From: Sphingobacterium deserti
GTDB taxonomy: Bacteria > Bacteroidota > Bacteroidia > Sphingobacteriales > Sphingobacteriaceae
Length of the DNA stretch: 47,718 bases
NCBI RefSeq assembly: GCF_000757725.1
Contig: NZ_JJMU01000067.1
Coordinates: 1 to 47,718 of the forward strand
Direction of reading: 5' to 3'
A program made the position numbers and the translations under genes. Under the pieces are notes generated by a model, which was not told the DNA's origin, did not search any database, and saw only the letters and a program-made list of their open reading frames with translations. Shown in pieces: positions 26,307 to 34,319 of the stretch. Every line of letters begins with the position of its first letter. Positions within the stretch are counted from its first letter, which is position 1.

Positions 26307-26355
26307 AGAAACTGTTCTGGATGTTGCGTTGTGCCTGTGATAGGCAATGCCAAAG

Positions 26356-27861
26356 CTATAGCGATAAAGGGACGGTGAAACTAAATACGGATCCTTCTCC
26401 CATTTCGCTTTCCACCCATAGTGTTCCCCCGTGATCGGAAATGATCTGGTGACAGATATACAGACCGATACCGGCTCCCGAATAATTGTTGTCATTGGCC
26501 GACACCCTGTAGAAGCGTTCAAATATGCGCCTGTGGTTTTCCTTTGCTATCCCGATGCCGGAATCGCTCACCGAGACTTTGGCAAAGTTACCCACCCTGC
26601 CAACATGAACCTTTATCGGATCGCCTTCTTGGGAGTACTTTGACGCATTGGTAAGCAAGTTGACAACCACCTGCGACAGCTGGTCTTTGTCACCAACGAC
26701 CATAAGACCCATATCTCCATATATCGTGAACTCATTATTTCCATAGACTTCGGATACCTGGGACAAAGGAATATCTATGATCTGGTGAAGTGGAACTACC
26801 TGGGAAGTGTTTTTTGTGGATTTGGCAGCAAGCATAGAGGTGTCCAGCAGATTTATGATCAACCTGTTCAGGTTTTCCATCGACTCCATGGATTGCCTCA
26901 ACCTTGGTTTATACCCTTCAAGCGTTCCCTTGTCCAACATCCGCTCGAGAAGCTGTAGGTTGCCCTTTACCACGGTGATCGGAGTTTTCATCTCATGGCT
27001 GGCGATTGCTATAAAATCGTCCTTTTTCTTTTCGCTCACATAGCGTTCGGTGATATCTTCCATGGCCAGTAATATCCAGTCTTTGTAATTACCATCTACG
27101 GTGATCTGTGATGCATTCAGGATAAGCCGCTTTTCCCCGATGTAGGGGAAGTCATGAACAACCTGAAAGTCTTCAAACGGATTGTTTGTCGGTAAGACGT
27201 TACTTAGCATATCGGTCAGCTCAGGAATGTTCCAGGAGCCTTCCAATACTTCAACAAACCTTTTCCCTATAAGCTCACTTGCGGACACCTTGAAATATTT
27301 TTCAAAATGTTTGTTGACCAGGGCAATCTTAAGTTCCGCATCCAGTACTATTAAGCTCTCGCGTATCGTCTCGACTATACCACGAAGAAAATCCTCGTGT
27401 TCCTTGAGTTCTTTCGTTCTTTCATTAACGCGCTGCTCGAGATTTTCCCTTTCCAGCGTCAGATTATGTTCCGCCTGCTTACGGCGGGATATGTCATTTT
27501 GGATACCTATGAAATGGGTGATGTTCCCCCCGGAGTCATGGACCGGCGAAATAGAAAGTTCATTCCAGAACAGGCTACCATCTTTTTTATAGTTCCTGAT
27601 CTCTACCTGACAGGGTTTACCTTTTTTGATGGCATCTGCCAAAGTCTGGCGGACCTTTTGGTTTCGGTCATTGGCCTGCAGAAAGCGGCAGTTGTGGCCA
27701 ACGATCTCGTCCATCGCATACCCTGTAATATCGCAAAAAGCCTGATTGCAATAAATGATCGGATTGTCGGGCAAGGTATTGTCGGTGATCACGACCCCGT
27801 CTACCGAAGCATCCAGAGCTGTTCCATATATTTTGCTTAAAGTCTCAGCGTAATCCGGCAT
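26356..27861 (-). CDS. LOV-domain (blue-light) sensor histidine kinase
   Basis: A 501-aa soluble kinase. Residues about 15-125 form a LOV domain with the photoactive motif GHNCRFLQ (Cys58, Arg59, Gln62), the flavin-contacting Asn90 (RNYKKDG) and Asn100 (FWN), and the final Gln121 in FIGIQNDIS, so all residues for FMN binding and the cysteinyl adduct are present. A coiled coil (130-160), a second PAS (about 158-270), HisKA with His289 (ASHEMKTP) and HATPase_c (NLLTNASKYS, DSGIGIAKE, GAGIGLYI) follow. LOV kinases are established blue-light receptors. It is flanked on the same strand by a receiver gene upstream and the photolyase-like radical SAM gene downstream. Confidence 0.93.
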   Translation of the reverse strand: MPDYAETLSKIYGTALDASVDGVVITDNTLPDNPIIYCNQAFCDITGYAMDEIVGHNCRFLQANDRNQKVRQTLADAIKKGKPCQVEIRNYKKDGSLFWNELSISPVHDSGGNITHFIGIQNDISRRKQAEHNLTLERENLEQRVNERTKELKEHEDFLRGIVETIRESLIVLDAELKIALVNKHFEKYFKVSASELIGKRFVEVLEGSWNIPELTDMLSNVLPTNNPFEDFQVVHDFPYIGEKRLILNASQITVDGNYKDWILLAMEDITERYVSEKKKDDFIAIASHEMKTPITVVKGNLQLLERMLDKGTLEGYKPRLRQSMESMENLNRLIINLLDTSMLAAKSTKNTSQVVPLHQIIDIPLSQVSEVYGNNEFTIYGDMGLMVVGDKDQLSQVVVNLLTNASKYSQEGDPIKVHVGRVGNFAKVSVSDSGIGIAKENHRRIFERFYRVSANDNNYSGAGIGLYICHQIISDHGGTLWVESEMGEGSVFSFTVPLSL

Positions 27862-27944
27862 GTAGTAGTTTCTAAATGAATGTCTGCATATAGAAACGAG
27901 TTTGGCCTTCTAATGTTTACGACAATAGCTACCTAAACGTAATT

Positions 27945-28307
27945 TTACTGACCTATTAATCTGACGATAATTTCTTCAATATCGCTTATGTCAAATGGTT
28001 TTGTTAATATGGCATCCGCTTTACTGGTTTCTGCCAGGCTTTTAAAATCTGTGTTTGCCGAATAGAATATGATTGGGATAGCGGATGTTACCGGTGTACT
28101 TTTTAACAGCTCTACGGAACTGAAACCTCCCTGGCCTGGAATCCAGTTGTCCATGAGGATCAGATCGGGCGATTCGGATAACACGTCGTTAAGGACATTA
28201 TCCGTTTTACTAAGTATGGTTGCATCGTAACCCAATTGCCGGGCAACGATTTCAACGAATTCTGCTGTCGCGGCATCATCCTCGAATATCATAATCTTTT
28301 TGCTCAT
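27945..28307 (-). CDS. Single-domain response regulator paired with the LOV kinase
   Basis: A 120-aa receiver with the acidic pair in IMIFEDDAA, acceptor Asp in LILMDNWIPGQGG, Ser in IIFYSANTDF and Lys in LTKPFD. It has no output domain. It lies 83 bp upstream of the LOV kinase on the same strand, and the two probably form a light-responsive pair. How the signal reaches transcription is not visible here. Confidence 0.92.
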   Translation of the reverse strand: MSKKIMIFEDDAATAEFVEIVARQLGYDATILSKTDNVLNDVLSESPDLILMDNWIPGQGGFSSVELLKSTPVTSAIPIIFYSANTDFKSLAETSKADAILTKPFDISDIEEIIVRLIGQ

Positions 28308-28543
28308 CCTGTTTTATCTTGCTTAAGCATTCGCCTTAGCTATATGCATATTCAAAATTGTTTGTAAGCTATTGTTTTATAATTTCATATCTCACGGTAG
28401 ATAGCTGGTTATTGGCCAATTGTGGGCTCGTGCTATAATTATTAGCAAATATAATAATCCTTTTACAAAGGTATATATCGAGTCTGCCTGTTACTTTAAA
28501 ATAACTCATAAAATATATCAGATCAGAAACTTTATGCCGAATA

Positions 28544-28699
28544 ATGATGAAAACAAATATGAAATGTCCGTCGTGTGGAAATATAGGACCACAAATTCGC
28601 ACAAGACGTCAATGGGCGATTAAATACATTTTGTTCTTTTTACCTTTTAAACGGTACAAATGCAGCAGTTGTGGTGCTAAATCTTACTCCATACGCTAG
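28544..28699 (+). CDS. Small zinc-ribbon protein
   Basis: A 46-51 aa product with two CxxC pairs: CPSCG at its start and CSSCG near its end, separated by about 28 residues with a basic and then hydrophobic middle (RTRRQWAIKYILFFLPFKRYK). This is a classic four-cysteine zinc ribbon. In-frame ATGs at 28544, 28547 and 28559 are all possible, the last giving 46 aa. The stop is at 28697-28699. It is followed 26 bp later by copy B of the two-hairpin element. Overlapping frames on both strands are shadows. The function is unknown; small zinc ribbons often bind nucleic acid or a protein partner. Confidence 0.65.
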   Translation: MMKTNMKCPSCGNIGPQIRTRRQWAIKYILFFLPFKRYKCSSCGAKSYSIR

Positions 28700-28725
28700 T
28701 TCGTAGAATAATTCCCAAAGCATAA

Positions 28726-28777
28726 ATCCCGCCTTTTGTGGCGGGATCCTGCTTATGAAATTATCCTCTGGGAGAGG
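28726..28777 (+). other. Two-hairpin element, copy B
   Basis: Hairpin I: ATCCCGCC (28726-28733) with GGCGGGAT (28740-28747). The linker contains TGCTTATGAAATT, the same as in copy A. Hairpin II: CCTCT-GGG-AGAGG (28765-28777). Stem bases differ from copy A at several positions but stay paired, whereas the linker and the GGG loop are conserved. It lies 26 bp past the zinc-ribbon stop codon, so it is probably in that gene's 3' UTR. Confidence 0.6.
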
Positions 28778-28911
28778 AGTTCGGCTATGTAACGTGCATA
28801 ATCGTTCGTTAAACTTCTTACCGATCTAACATTGATTTATATAGCTAACCCAATTTTTTGACTGTTATCAATTTGTCCTGCAAAATTCTTAAGATACTTC
28901 TAAATAGATCA

Positions 28912-29133
28912 TTAGATCAAATTCCAGTGTTTGTATGCTCTATCAATTGCATTAAATAGCTTTTGATTGTTTTCTTCAGAAATATTTCCGTTTTCGGAAG
29001 TAAGACTTAAGGATTTGTCCTGCATAATGGTGACGGTTATGTCTATACTGCCCCCTGTCATATGCCAGCATCGTATTTTGTTGTTGCCAATCATCTCAAA
29101 TTCAAAGGCTGATTCTCGATCGAAATATTCCAT
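28912..29133 (-). CDS. Small protein, function unknown
   Basis: A 73-aa acidic product: ESAFEFEMIGNNKIRCWHMTGGSIDITVTIMQDKSLSLTSENG, then a helix NNQKLFNAIDRAYKHWNLI. The pattern is four or five beta strands and one helix. I do not recognise a family. It starts 29 bp before repeat copy 5. The composition is protein-like. Confidence 0.5.
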   Translation of the reverse strand: MEYFDRESAFEFEMIGNNKIRCWHMTGGSIDITVTIMQDKSLSLTSENGNISEENNQKLFNAIDRAYKHWNLI

Positions 29134-29162
29134 ACTTTAAAATAGTACCAGTTAGCCTAACG

Positions 29163-29178
29163 TTCGTTTGGCGAGACA
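29163..29178 (+). repeat. 16-bp dispersed repeat, copy 5 (two mismatches)
   Basis: TTCGTTTGGCGAGACA. Its flank GATGACCTTATTT matches the flank of copy 10 (GATGAAGTTATTT). Copy 6 follows 129 bp later, the same layout as copies 10 and 11. Confidence 0.75.
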
Positions 29179-29291
29179 GATGACCTTATTTATGTTGATG
29201 CACTCTACCTACTTAATGTCTGTAGAATTCTTGGCAGCACTTTCACGTAGACATTAGTGAGTTGTCGAATCTATTCTATTTGTCGCAATCC

Positions 29292-29307
29292 TTCGTTTTT
29301 TGAGACA
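29292..29307 (+). repeat. 16-bp dispersed repeat, copy 6 (exact)
   Basis: An exact match (n = T), preceded by TTTGTCGCAATC, which also precedes degenerate copy 11. It is 76 bp upstream of arsR. Confidence 0.85.
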
Positions 29308-29361
29308 AATCTTGACTTCGCATATCATATTGATAATATAATTTGCATCTACCAAATAATG

Positions 29362-29377
29362 ATCGTAATATTGCGAT
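29362..29377. promoter_or_regulatory. Candidate ArsR operator
   Basis: ATCGTAATATTGCGAT is palindromic apart from one mismatched pair and ends 6 bp before the arsR ATG. ArsR/SmtB proteins bind such dyads at their own promoters, so arsenite-responsive autoregulation of the operon is likely. Confidence 0.6.
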
Positions 29378-29383
29378 GTAATT

Positions 29384-29713
29384 ATGGGACTTACAAGAAC
29401 TGAAATATTTACTGAGGAGCAGAATCTGCTGGCGAGCTTATTTAAAGCGATGGCTCATCCGGCAAGAATTGCAATCCTTCAGAGGATCATCCTATCAAAT
29501 ACCTGTATTTGTGGGGATTTGGTAGGTGAACTTGGATTGGCTCAAGCAACTATTTCCCAGCACCTAAAGGAGCTTAAATCAGCGGGACTTATACAGGGAA
29601 CTATTGAAGGAGTGAGCGTCTGTTACTGCATCAATCCGAAAGTATGGAAATTACTTGAAAATAGGCTTGGAGAATTTCTAGGCTCCTATAAAGGTACAAC
29701 CGAGTGTTGTTAA
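29384..29713 (+). CDS. arsR: ArsR/SmtB family metalloregulator
   Basis: A winged-helix repressor of 109 aa: LLASLFKAMAHPARIAILQRI, then TCICGDLVGELGLAQATISQHLKELKSAGLIQG. Cys41 and Cys43 form the CxC pair at the start of the recognition region where As(III) binds in ArsR proteins. A C-terminal Cys pair (ECC) may supply a further ligand. It heads an operon with DUF6428, arsC, acr3 and a metallophosphoesterase, and a palindrome lies just upstream. Confidence 0.93.
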   Translation: MGLTRTEIFTEEQNLLASLFKAMAHPARIAILQRIILSNTCICGDLVGELGLAQATISQHLKELKSAGLIQGTIEGVSVCYCINPKVWKLLENRLGEFLGSYKGTTECC

Positions 29714-29760
29714 CTTTTTTTGACATTATCAATCGTAAAATTGCAATAATACTATATAAT

Positions 29761-30231
29761 ATGAAGATATCAGAAGTGAAGCAAATCCTTTCCACTGCGG
29801 AGGTTGTAAATTTTAAATTAGAAAGCGGACAATACGTGCCCGATCACTTTCATGTGACTGAAGTTGGCGTTATAACTAGGGATTTTATTGATTGTGGCGG
29901 AACCGTTCGTCACGAAAGGATAGCGAACTTTCAGCTTTGGGATGCGGATGATTATGAGCATCGTTTAAAACGAGTAAAACTAATGGATATTATCTCACTA
30001 TCAGAAAAGGTCTTGGGTATGGATGATCTGGATGTAGAGGTTGAATACCAATCAGAAACAATCGGCAAATATGAACTCGGATTTGATGGCAAAGATTTTA
30101 TTTTGCTATCCAAAAAGACAGCCTGCTTGGCACTGGATAAATGTGGTGTTCCAACTGAAAAACAAAAAGTTAAATTGGTAAACCTCGCTAAGGGAGCATC
30201 AGAATGCACACCTGGAGGCGGATGCTGTTAA
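29761..30231 (+). CDS. DUF6428 family protein of the arsenic operon
   Basis: A 156-aa protein read from the ATG at 29761 (MKISEVKQIL); the upstream part of the open frame is ignored. Its features, FKLESGQYVPDHFHVTEVGVITRDFIDCGGT, FQLWDADDYEHRL and a C-terminal PGGGCC, are those of a family repeatedly found between arsR and arsC in Bacteroidota. The function is unknown. The H-F-H pair and terminal Cys-Cys suggest metal or arsenic binding (inference). It sits 47 bp after arsR and 10 bp before arsC. Confidence 0.8.
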   Translation: MKISEVKQILSTAEVVNFKLESGQYVPDHFHVTEVGVITRDFIDCGGTVRHERIANFQLWDADDYEHRLKRVKLMDIISLSEKVLGMDDLDVEVEYQSETIGKYELGFDGKDFILLSKKTACLALDKCGVPTEKQKVKLVNLAKGASECTPGGGCC

Positions 30232-30241
30232 GACTTGTATT

Positions 30242-30658
30242 ATGAAAAAAGTATTAGTTCTCTGTACCGGTAACAGTTGCCGCAGTCAGATTGCAGAAGG
30301 CTACCTGAGATATTTCGGCGGGGATAAAGCGCATATTTATAGCGCGGGAATTGAGACCCATGGTGTCAACCCCAGAGCCGTTCAGGTTATGAAGGAGGAC
30401 GCGATAGATCTCTCGAGTCACACCTCCAATCATATCGATGAGTATAGGGATGTTGATTTCGATTATGTTATCACGGTGTGTGATCATGCCAAAGAAAGTT
30501 GTCCCTACTTTCCAACAAATGCACTAAAATTCCATCAGAACTTTCCTGATCCCGCCAAAGCACAAGGTTCGGAGGAAGAAATAATGCACCAATTCAGAGC
30601 AGTTCGCCAGTTGATCAGAGATTACTGCTCGGATTTTGTCAGCAAAAACCTAGCCTAG
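30242..30658 (+). CDS. arsC: Arsenate reductase, low-molecular-weight phosphatase type
   Basis: Reduces As(V) to As(III) for export. The P-loop VLCTGNSCRS gives Cys8 (nucleophile) and Arg14; the redox pair Cys80 and Cys87 (TVCDHAKESCP) matches the C82/C89 pair of the thioredoxin-coupled pI258 enzyme. FHQNFPDPAKAQG supplies the catalytic Asp. It has 138 aa, normal length. It lies between the DUF6428 gene and acr3 in the operon. Confidence 0.93.
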   Translation: MKKVLVLCTGNSCRSQIAEGYLRYFGGDKAHIYSAGIETHGVNPRAVQVMKEDAIDLSSHTSNHIDEYRDVDFDYVITVCDHAKESCPYFPTNALKFHQNFPDPAKAQGSEEEIMHQFRAVRQLIRDYCSDFVSKNLA

Positions 30659-30687
30659 TACTTTATAAGGTCTTTAAAGATAAGCAT

Positions 30688-31779
30688 ATGTCAGTAACGA
30701 ATTGCACTCCTGTAGTAAATAGAAAGAAATTAAGATTTTTGGATAGATATCTTACTCTATGGATCTTCATTGCTATGGCAATGGGTGTGTCCATAGGCAT
30801 CTTTGTTTCTTCGTCCTCGTCTTTTATAGGATCGTTTTCCAGTGGTACAACTAACATCCCGCTGGCCATTGGTTTAATTCTGATGATGTATCCTCCCCTT
30901 GCCAAGGTTAAGTATGAGAATATAGGTAAGGTCTTTAAAGATGTACGTGTACTCAGCGTATCTCTTATGCTCAACTGGATAGTAGGCCCGCTACTGATGT
31001 TCTTTCTTGCTATTACCTTTTTACATGACTACCCTGAATATATGGTAGGTCTTATTCTTATCGGTCTAGCGAGATGTATAGCTATGGTGGTGGTGTGGAA
31101 TGAGCTCGCTGAAGGTAACAGAGAATATGCTGCCGGATTAATCGCGCTTAATAGCCTATTCCAAGTACTATTGTACGGTGTCTTAGCCTATATTTTTATT
31201 TCGCTACTTCCTCCATATTTCGGCGTACAAGGATTAGAGATTGACATTACCGTTGCTGAAATTGCTACTAGTGTTGGAATATATCTTGGTATTCCTTTCG
31301 CTATGGGGATACTAAGTAGATATGCTCTAATTAAATTAAAGGGAGAAAAGTGGTTTGAAGATAAGTTTATACCTGCTGTATCTCCCTTGACCTTAGTAGC
31401 GCTGCTCTTTACGATCATCATTATGTTTAGCATAAAAGGTAAACTGATCGTTCAGATCCCAATGGATGTTTTGCGTATCGCTGTTCCGCTAATACTATAT
31501 TTCTGCATCATGTTTGTTATCAGCTTTTTTGCTGGTCGTTATTTTGGAGCCGATTACTCTAAGAGTACTTCCATCGCTTTTACTGCTACTGGAAATAATT
31601 TCGAACTAGCTATTGCTGTAGCTATCGGCGTATTCGGAATAAATTCCGGCCAAGCATTTGCAGGTGTTATAGGTCCTTTGGTAGAAGTTCCTGCACTGAT
31701 TGCCCTTGTTAATCTTGCATTCTGGTTTAGAAAGAGATATTACGGTGCATCGACCTTATCTGAGGAATCTAAGTATTGA
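30688..31779 (+). CDS. arsB: ACR3 family arsenite efflux transporter
   Basis: A 363-aa, ten-helix membrane transporter exporting As(III). Family hallmarks are WIFIAMAMGVSIG, TTNIPLAIGLILMMYPPLAKV, the conserved Cys in GLARCIAMVVVWNELAEG and TATGNNFELAIAVAIGVFG with GPLVEVPALIALV near the end. It is preceded by arsC (29 bp) and followed by the metallophosphoesterase gene (15 bp), so it forms one operon. In this family arsB and acr3 are used interchangeably as names. Confidence 0.94.
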   Translation: MSVTNCTPVVNRKKLRFLDRYLTLWIFIAMAMGVSIGIFVSSSSSFIGSFSSGTTNIPLAIGLILMMYPPLAKVKYENIGKVFKDVRVLSVSLMLNWIVGPLLMFFLAITFLHDYPEYMVGLILIGLARCIAMVVVWNELAEGNREYAAGLIALNSLFQVLLYGVLAYIFISLLPPYFGVQGLEIDITVAEIATSVGIYLGIPFAMGILSRYALIKLKGEKWFEDKFIPAVSPLTLVALLFTIIIMFSIKGKLIVQIPMDVLRIAVPLILYFCIMFVISFFAGRYFGADYSKSTSIAFTATGNNFELAIAVAIGVFGINSGQAFAGVIGPLVEVPALIALVNLAFWFRKRYYGASTLSEESKY

Positions 31780-31794
31780 TAAAAAACGACTCAT

Positions 31795-32533
31795 ATGAAA
31801 ATCGCTTTCTTTTCTGATATTCATGCAAACCTACACGCTTTTAAGGCTATGCTAGAAGATTTGGACAGCCAGAAACCTGATACTGCTTATTGTCTGGGCG
31901 ATCTAGTAGGATATAACATCTATCCGAATGAGGTTATCGGTGAAATATGCAAACGGGGTATTGCTACGCTAAAGGGAAATCATGATGAAAAAGTCGATAG
32001 CATCGACTCTACACCGGAATCTTTGAATGAGAAAGGTGAGAACTATGCATATCACCTAATAAGCGAAGATAATCGAGGCTATCTTAAAAAAACTTCCAGC
32101 CCTCATAAATATCGAGTTTACATTCGTGGAAGCGACTTTCAAGATTGCTTTGGCTCATGGAAGCACAAGACGTATCGATGAATATATTCTGATTGATACT
32201 GATGAAAATTATGTGCTCGAACTCTTGGATGAAGCAGATGCAGACATACTTATTGTTGGTCATTCCCACAAGCCCTACCATCGGATTATACAGACCGTAC
32301 AAGGAGTTTTTAAACATGTAATAAACTTGGGTTCGGTAGGAAAGCCCAAGGATGGCGATCTCAGGGGATGCTATGCACTGCTTACCATAAATAATAACAG
32401 TTCATTATTACTTCGCAAAAGCATCAACGTTGAATTTAGAAGGATTAGCTATGATTTGGAAGCATCCGCCAAAGCTATAGAAGAAAGTCCATTACCTGCA
32501 GAATTTGCCCTAGCTCTAAGATCAGGGCGATAG
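31795..32533 (+). pseudogene. Metallophosphoesterase of the arsenic operon, frameshifted
   Basis: The N-terminal frame (31795-32181) has the calcineurin-like motifs FFSDIHANLHAF, CLGDLVGYN and LKGNHDEK. The C-terminal motifs ALAHGS, ILIVGHSHKP and VINLGSVGKPKDG lie in the next frame (to 32533). The frames join exactly if one A is removed from a run of seven (32086-32092): the product then reads YLKKLPALINIEF, then VEATFKIALAHGS. So either a one-base insertion has inactivated it, or the run is a sequencing error or a slippage site. Intact, it would be about 245 aa, normal for YfcE-like enzymes. It is the last gene of the ars operon, 15 bp after acr3. Confidence 0.82.
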
Positions 32534-32548
32534 TCAGTCTAGTTATTC

Positions 32549-32564
32549 TTCGTTTTGTGAGACA
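32549..32564 (+). repeat. 16-bp dispersed repeat, copy 7 (exact)
   Basis: An exact match (n = G), 15 bp past the end of the ars operon and before the convergent lipoprotein gene. Confidence 0.85.
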
Positions 32565-32656
32565 AAAATCTGGCATAGATAATTACATATGCAAACACTT
32601 CTGCACTCTGATTCATCAAGTCTACTTTCAATAAGAGATCATTGTCTAATAAAATA

Positions 32657-33220
32657 CTACCTTATCGTCCCAAACTTACTGAAAAATTTTTCCCTACCAG
32701 TCCGATCATAGACGTAAGGATCAGAGAAATTTTTCTCCCAATCTGCGATTAGAGTTTCAAAATCATGAGCGGTAAATTTTTCAAGTGCTTCTTTGCTAAT
32801 AGATATAGAATAAGTATTATTTTGAAATGGCAATATGATATTCACTTGGTTTACGTACTGAAGTGTTTTCATGATTCTGACACTACCATCAACTAAAGCT
32901 TTCTTTACTGCATTCCCACTTTCCCAGTATGCCTTCAAATCCTGTTCAGACAATGACGATTGAGGGTTAAATTGTTTGTATTCATCAAAATTTGCAACAT
33001 AATTTATCCTAGCAGTAGTGGAATCCAAGCTTACACTTTTTATTGAGCCACCTCCACGTAATCTTGACGCCTCTAATTTCAGCTCCTATAGTTTTTTTTC
33101 GTTCTGTAAACTTATGTGTGATGTTTCCTGATCAATTTTTTTAGAACTGTTAGTATTAGAACATCCCAAGAAGTACACAAAAATGATAATAGAGTATAAA
33201 TATAGACTTATTGCTTTCAT
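32657..33220 (-). pseudogene. Lipoprotein gene with an in-frame TAG
   Basis: From the ATG at 33220 the frame reads a lipoprotein signal (MKAISLYLYS, then IIIFVYFLGCSNTN, Cys20) and 24 further residues, then TAG (33086-33088), then continues open in the same frame for 142 codons (ELKLEASRLRGGGSIKSV, and from residue 65 DSTTARINYVANFDEYKQF). Without the stop it would be a 187-aa lipoprotein; CAG to TAG is the simplest cause. The downstream part alone has only a TTG start at 33028 and no signal peptide. The C-terminal half (ADWEKNFSDPYVYDRTGREKFF) is of unknown family. It lies 45 bp after another lipoprotein gene. Confidence 0.7.
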
Positions 33221-33265
33221 AATGCCTTTATCTTAGAATACAAAAAAATGGAATTATATATAAAT

Positions 33266-34087
33266 CTAGTAAGATTTTTTAATGGGTATCGGCCAATTGT
33301 AATCTTCCCCCTCGTTAATGATTTTACTTAGAACATCTTTGGTTATGGCATGCTTCTTCAAAAGCGCGGTCTCAAATTGATCATTTAACTGTTGCTCATA
33401 CTCGTAATTTGCGTCCATATTTTGTCGTGCTATGATTCTTTGTGCTTCAAGAGCTTTCGAATTTAAGGCATCTACACTTTTCAAAGTAATAGGGTATTTT
33501 TTCTCAGCCAAATATAGTGCACGATCCTGACCCTCAATCATTTCATTCCATATCTTTTTTCGTTGATCTAGAGTTTTTCCTGTCATCGTTTCCAAAGAGT
33601 TTTTTTCACTATCACTTTGATTAGGGGTAGGATTCGTTGCAACGGTCGGAAATTCGTCATTTCTTGCTTTAGTCAGCTGGGCTATCCACTGTGCTAGCCC
33701 ACTATTAGCATGTTCCAAACTACTAAAGATCTGAATATTAAACACATTTGGATTCCCACCAACTCTGTCTTGATGTTTCGCTACGATTGAATCATGAATG
33801 CCTTGCGCTAATACCCTCAGATCATTGTCTTGATTTACATTTGACTCATCCAAAATTACTTTTGCTTCGTAAAGAACTTTGTCACCTGACTTTGAAATCT
33901 CCTCTGTAAGTATTGTATATCTCATGGAACTACTTTTAACATCAATTTTCTTGGACACGTTTTTTTCATTTAGAAGTTTAGGATTCGATGCCTTATCGCT
34001 ATTCTTCGCTTCATTTGTACTACAACTGGTTGCAGCGAAGACTGTAATAATACAACAAAGAGAAAAAGGTCTTAATTTCATATTCAA
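33266..34087 (-). CDS. Lipoprotein, function unknown
   Basis: A 273-aa product with signal peptide MNMKLRPFSLCCIITVFAA and lipobox ATSCS (Cys22). The mature part is hydrophilic: a low-complexity linker (NEAKNSDKASNPKLLNEKN), a beta-rich part (MRYTILTEEISKSGDKVLYEAKVIL) and a long helical C-terminus (about residues 165-260, LDQRKKIWNEMIEGQDRAL). I do not recognise the family. It is cotranscribed with the interrupted lipoprotein gene downstream. ATGs at 34087 and 34081 are both possible. Confidence 0.6.
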   Translation of the reverse strand: MNMKLRPFSLCCIITVFAATSCSTNEAKNSDKASNPKLLNEKNVSKKIDVKSSSMRYTILTEEISKSGDKVLYEAKVILDESNVNQDNDLRVLAQGIHDSIVAKHQDRVGGNPNVFNIQIFSSLEHANSGLAQWIAQLTKARNDEFPTVATNPTPNQSDSEKNSLETMTGKTLDQRKKIWNEMIEGQDRALYLAEKKYPITLKSVDALNSKALEAQRIIARQNMDANYEYEQQLNDQFETALLKKHAITKDVLSKIINEGEDYNWPIPIKKSY

Positions 34088-34180
34088 CTATCTTAGATAA
34101 AAAATTTTTAGTACCGAAATACAAGATTGTCTCAAAGCACGGTAAAAACACAATAGAAAAATTACGGTTTACCGTATTTG

Positions 34181-34196
34181 TTCGTTTTTTGAGACT
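34181..34196 (+). repeat. 16-bp dispersed repeat, copy 8 (one mismatch)
   Basis: TTCGTTTTTTGAGACT differs from the consensus only at the last base. A small hairpin, TACGGTTTACCGTA, lies just upstream (34163-34176). On the opposite strand CTTTGAGACAATCTTG (34123-34138) looks like a partial inverted copy. Confidence 0.8.
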
Positions 34197-34319
34197 ATAA
34201 CATATTTAATAGCCACTTTCAAGCTTTCCTATTTAGCGGATTGTTTGGTTCTTCATTTAGGTCTTTTTAAGTAATAACGATCCTGTCAAATATGAGACAG
34301 AATCGTTCATTAAATATGC

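Noticed and set aside
26307..26522. N-terminal extension of the radical SAM protein
   Set aside because: It overlaps the LOV kinase C-terminus (G2 box region), which is strongly conserved in its own frame.
28369..28623. Overlapping frames on both strands around the zinc-ribbon gene
   Set aside because: They conflict with the four-cysteine zinc-ribbon frame, which has a clear motif; neither alternative shows any.
29156..29162. GCCTAAC, matching the integron attC RYYYAAC core, beside repeat copy 5
   Set aside because: No matching GTTRRRY partner at a suitable distance and no such core at the other repeat copies; probably chance, so a classical integron is not supported.
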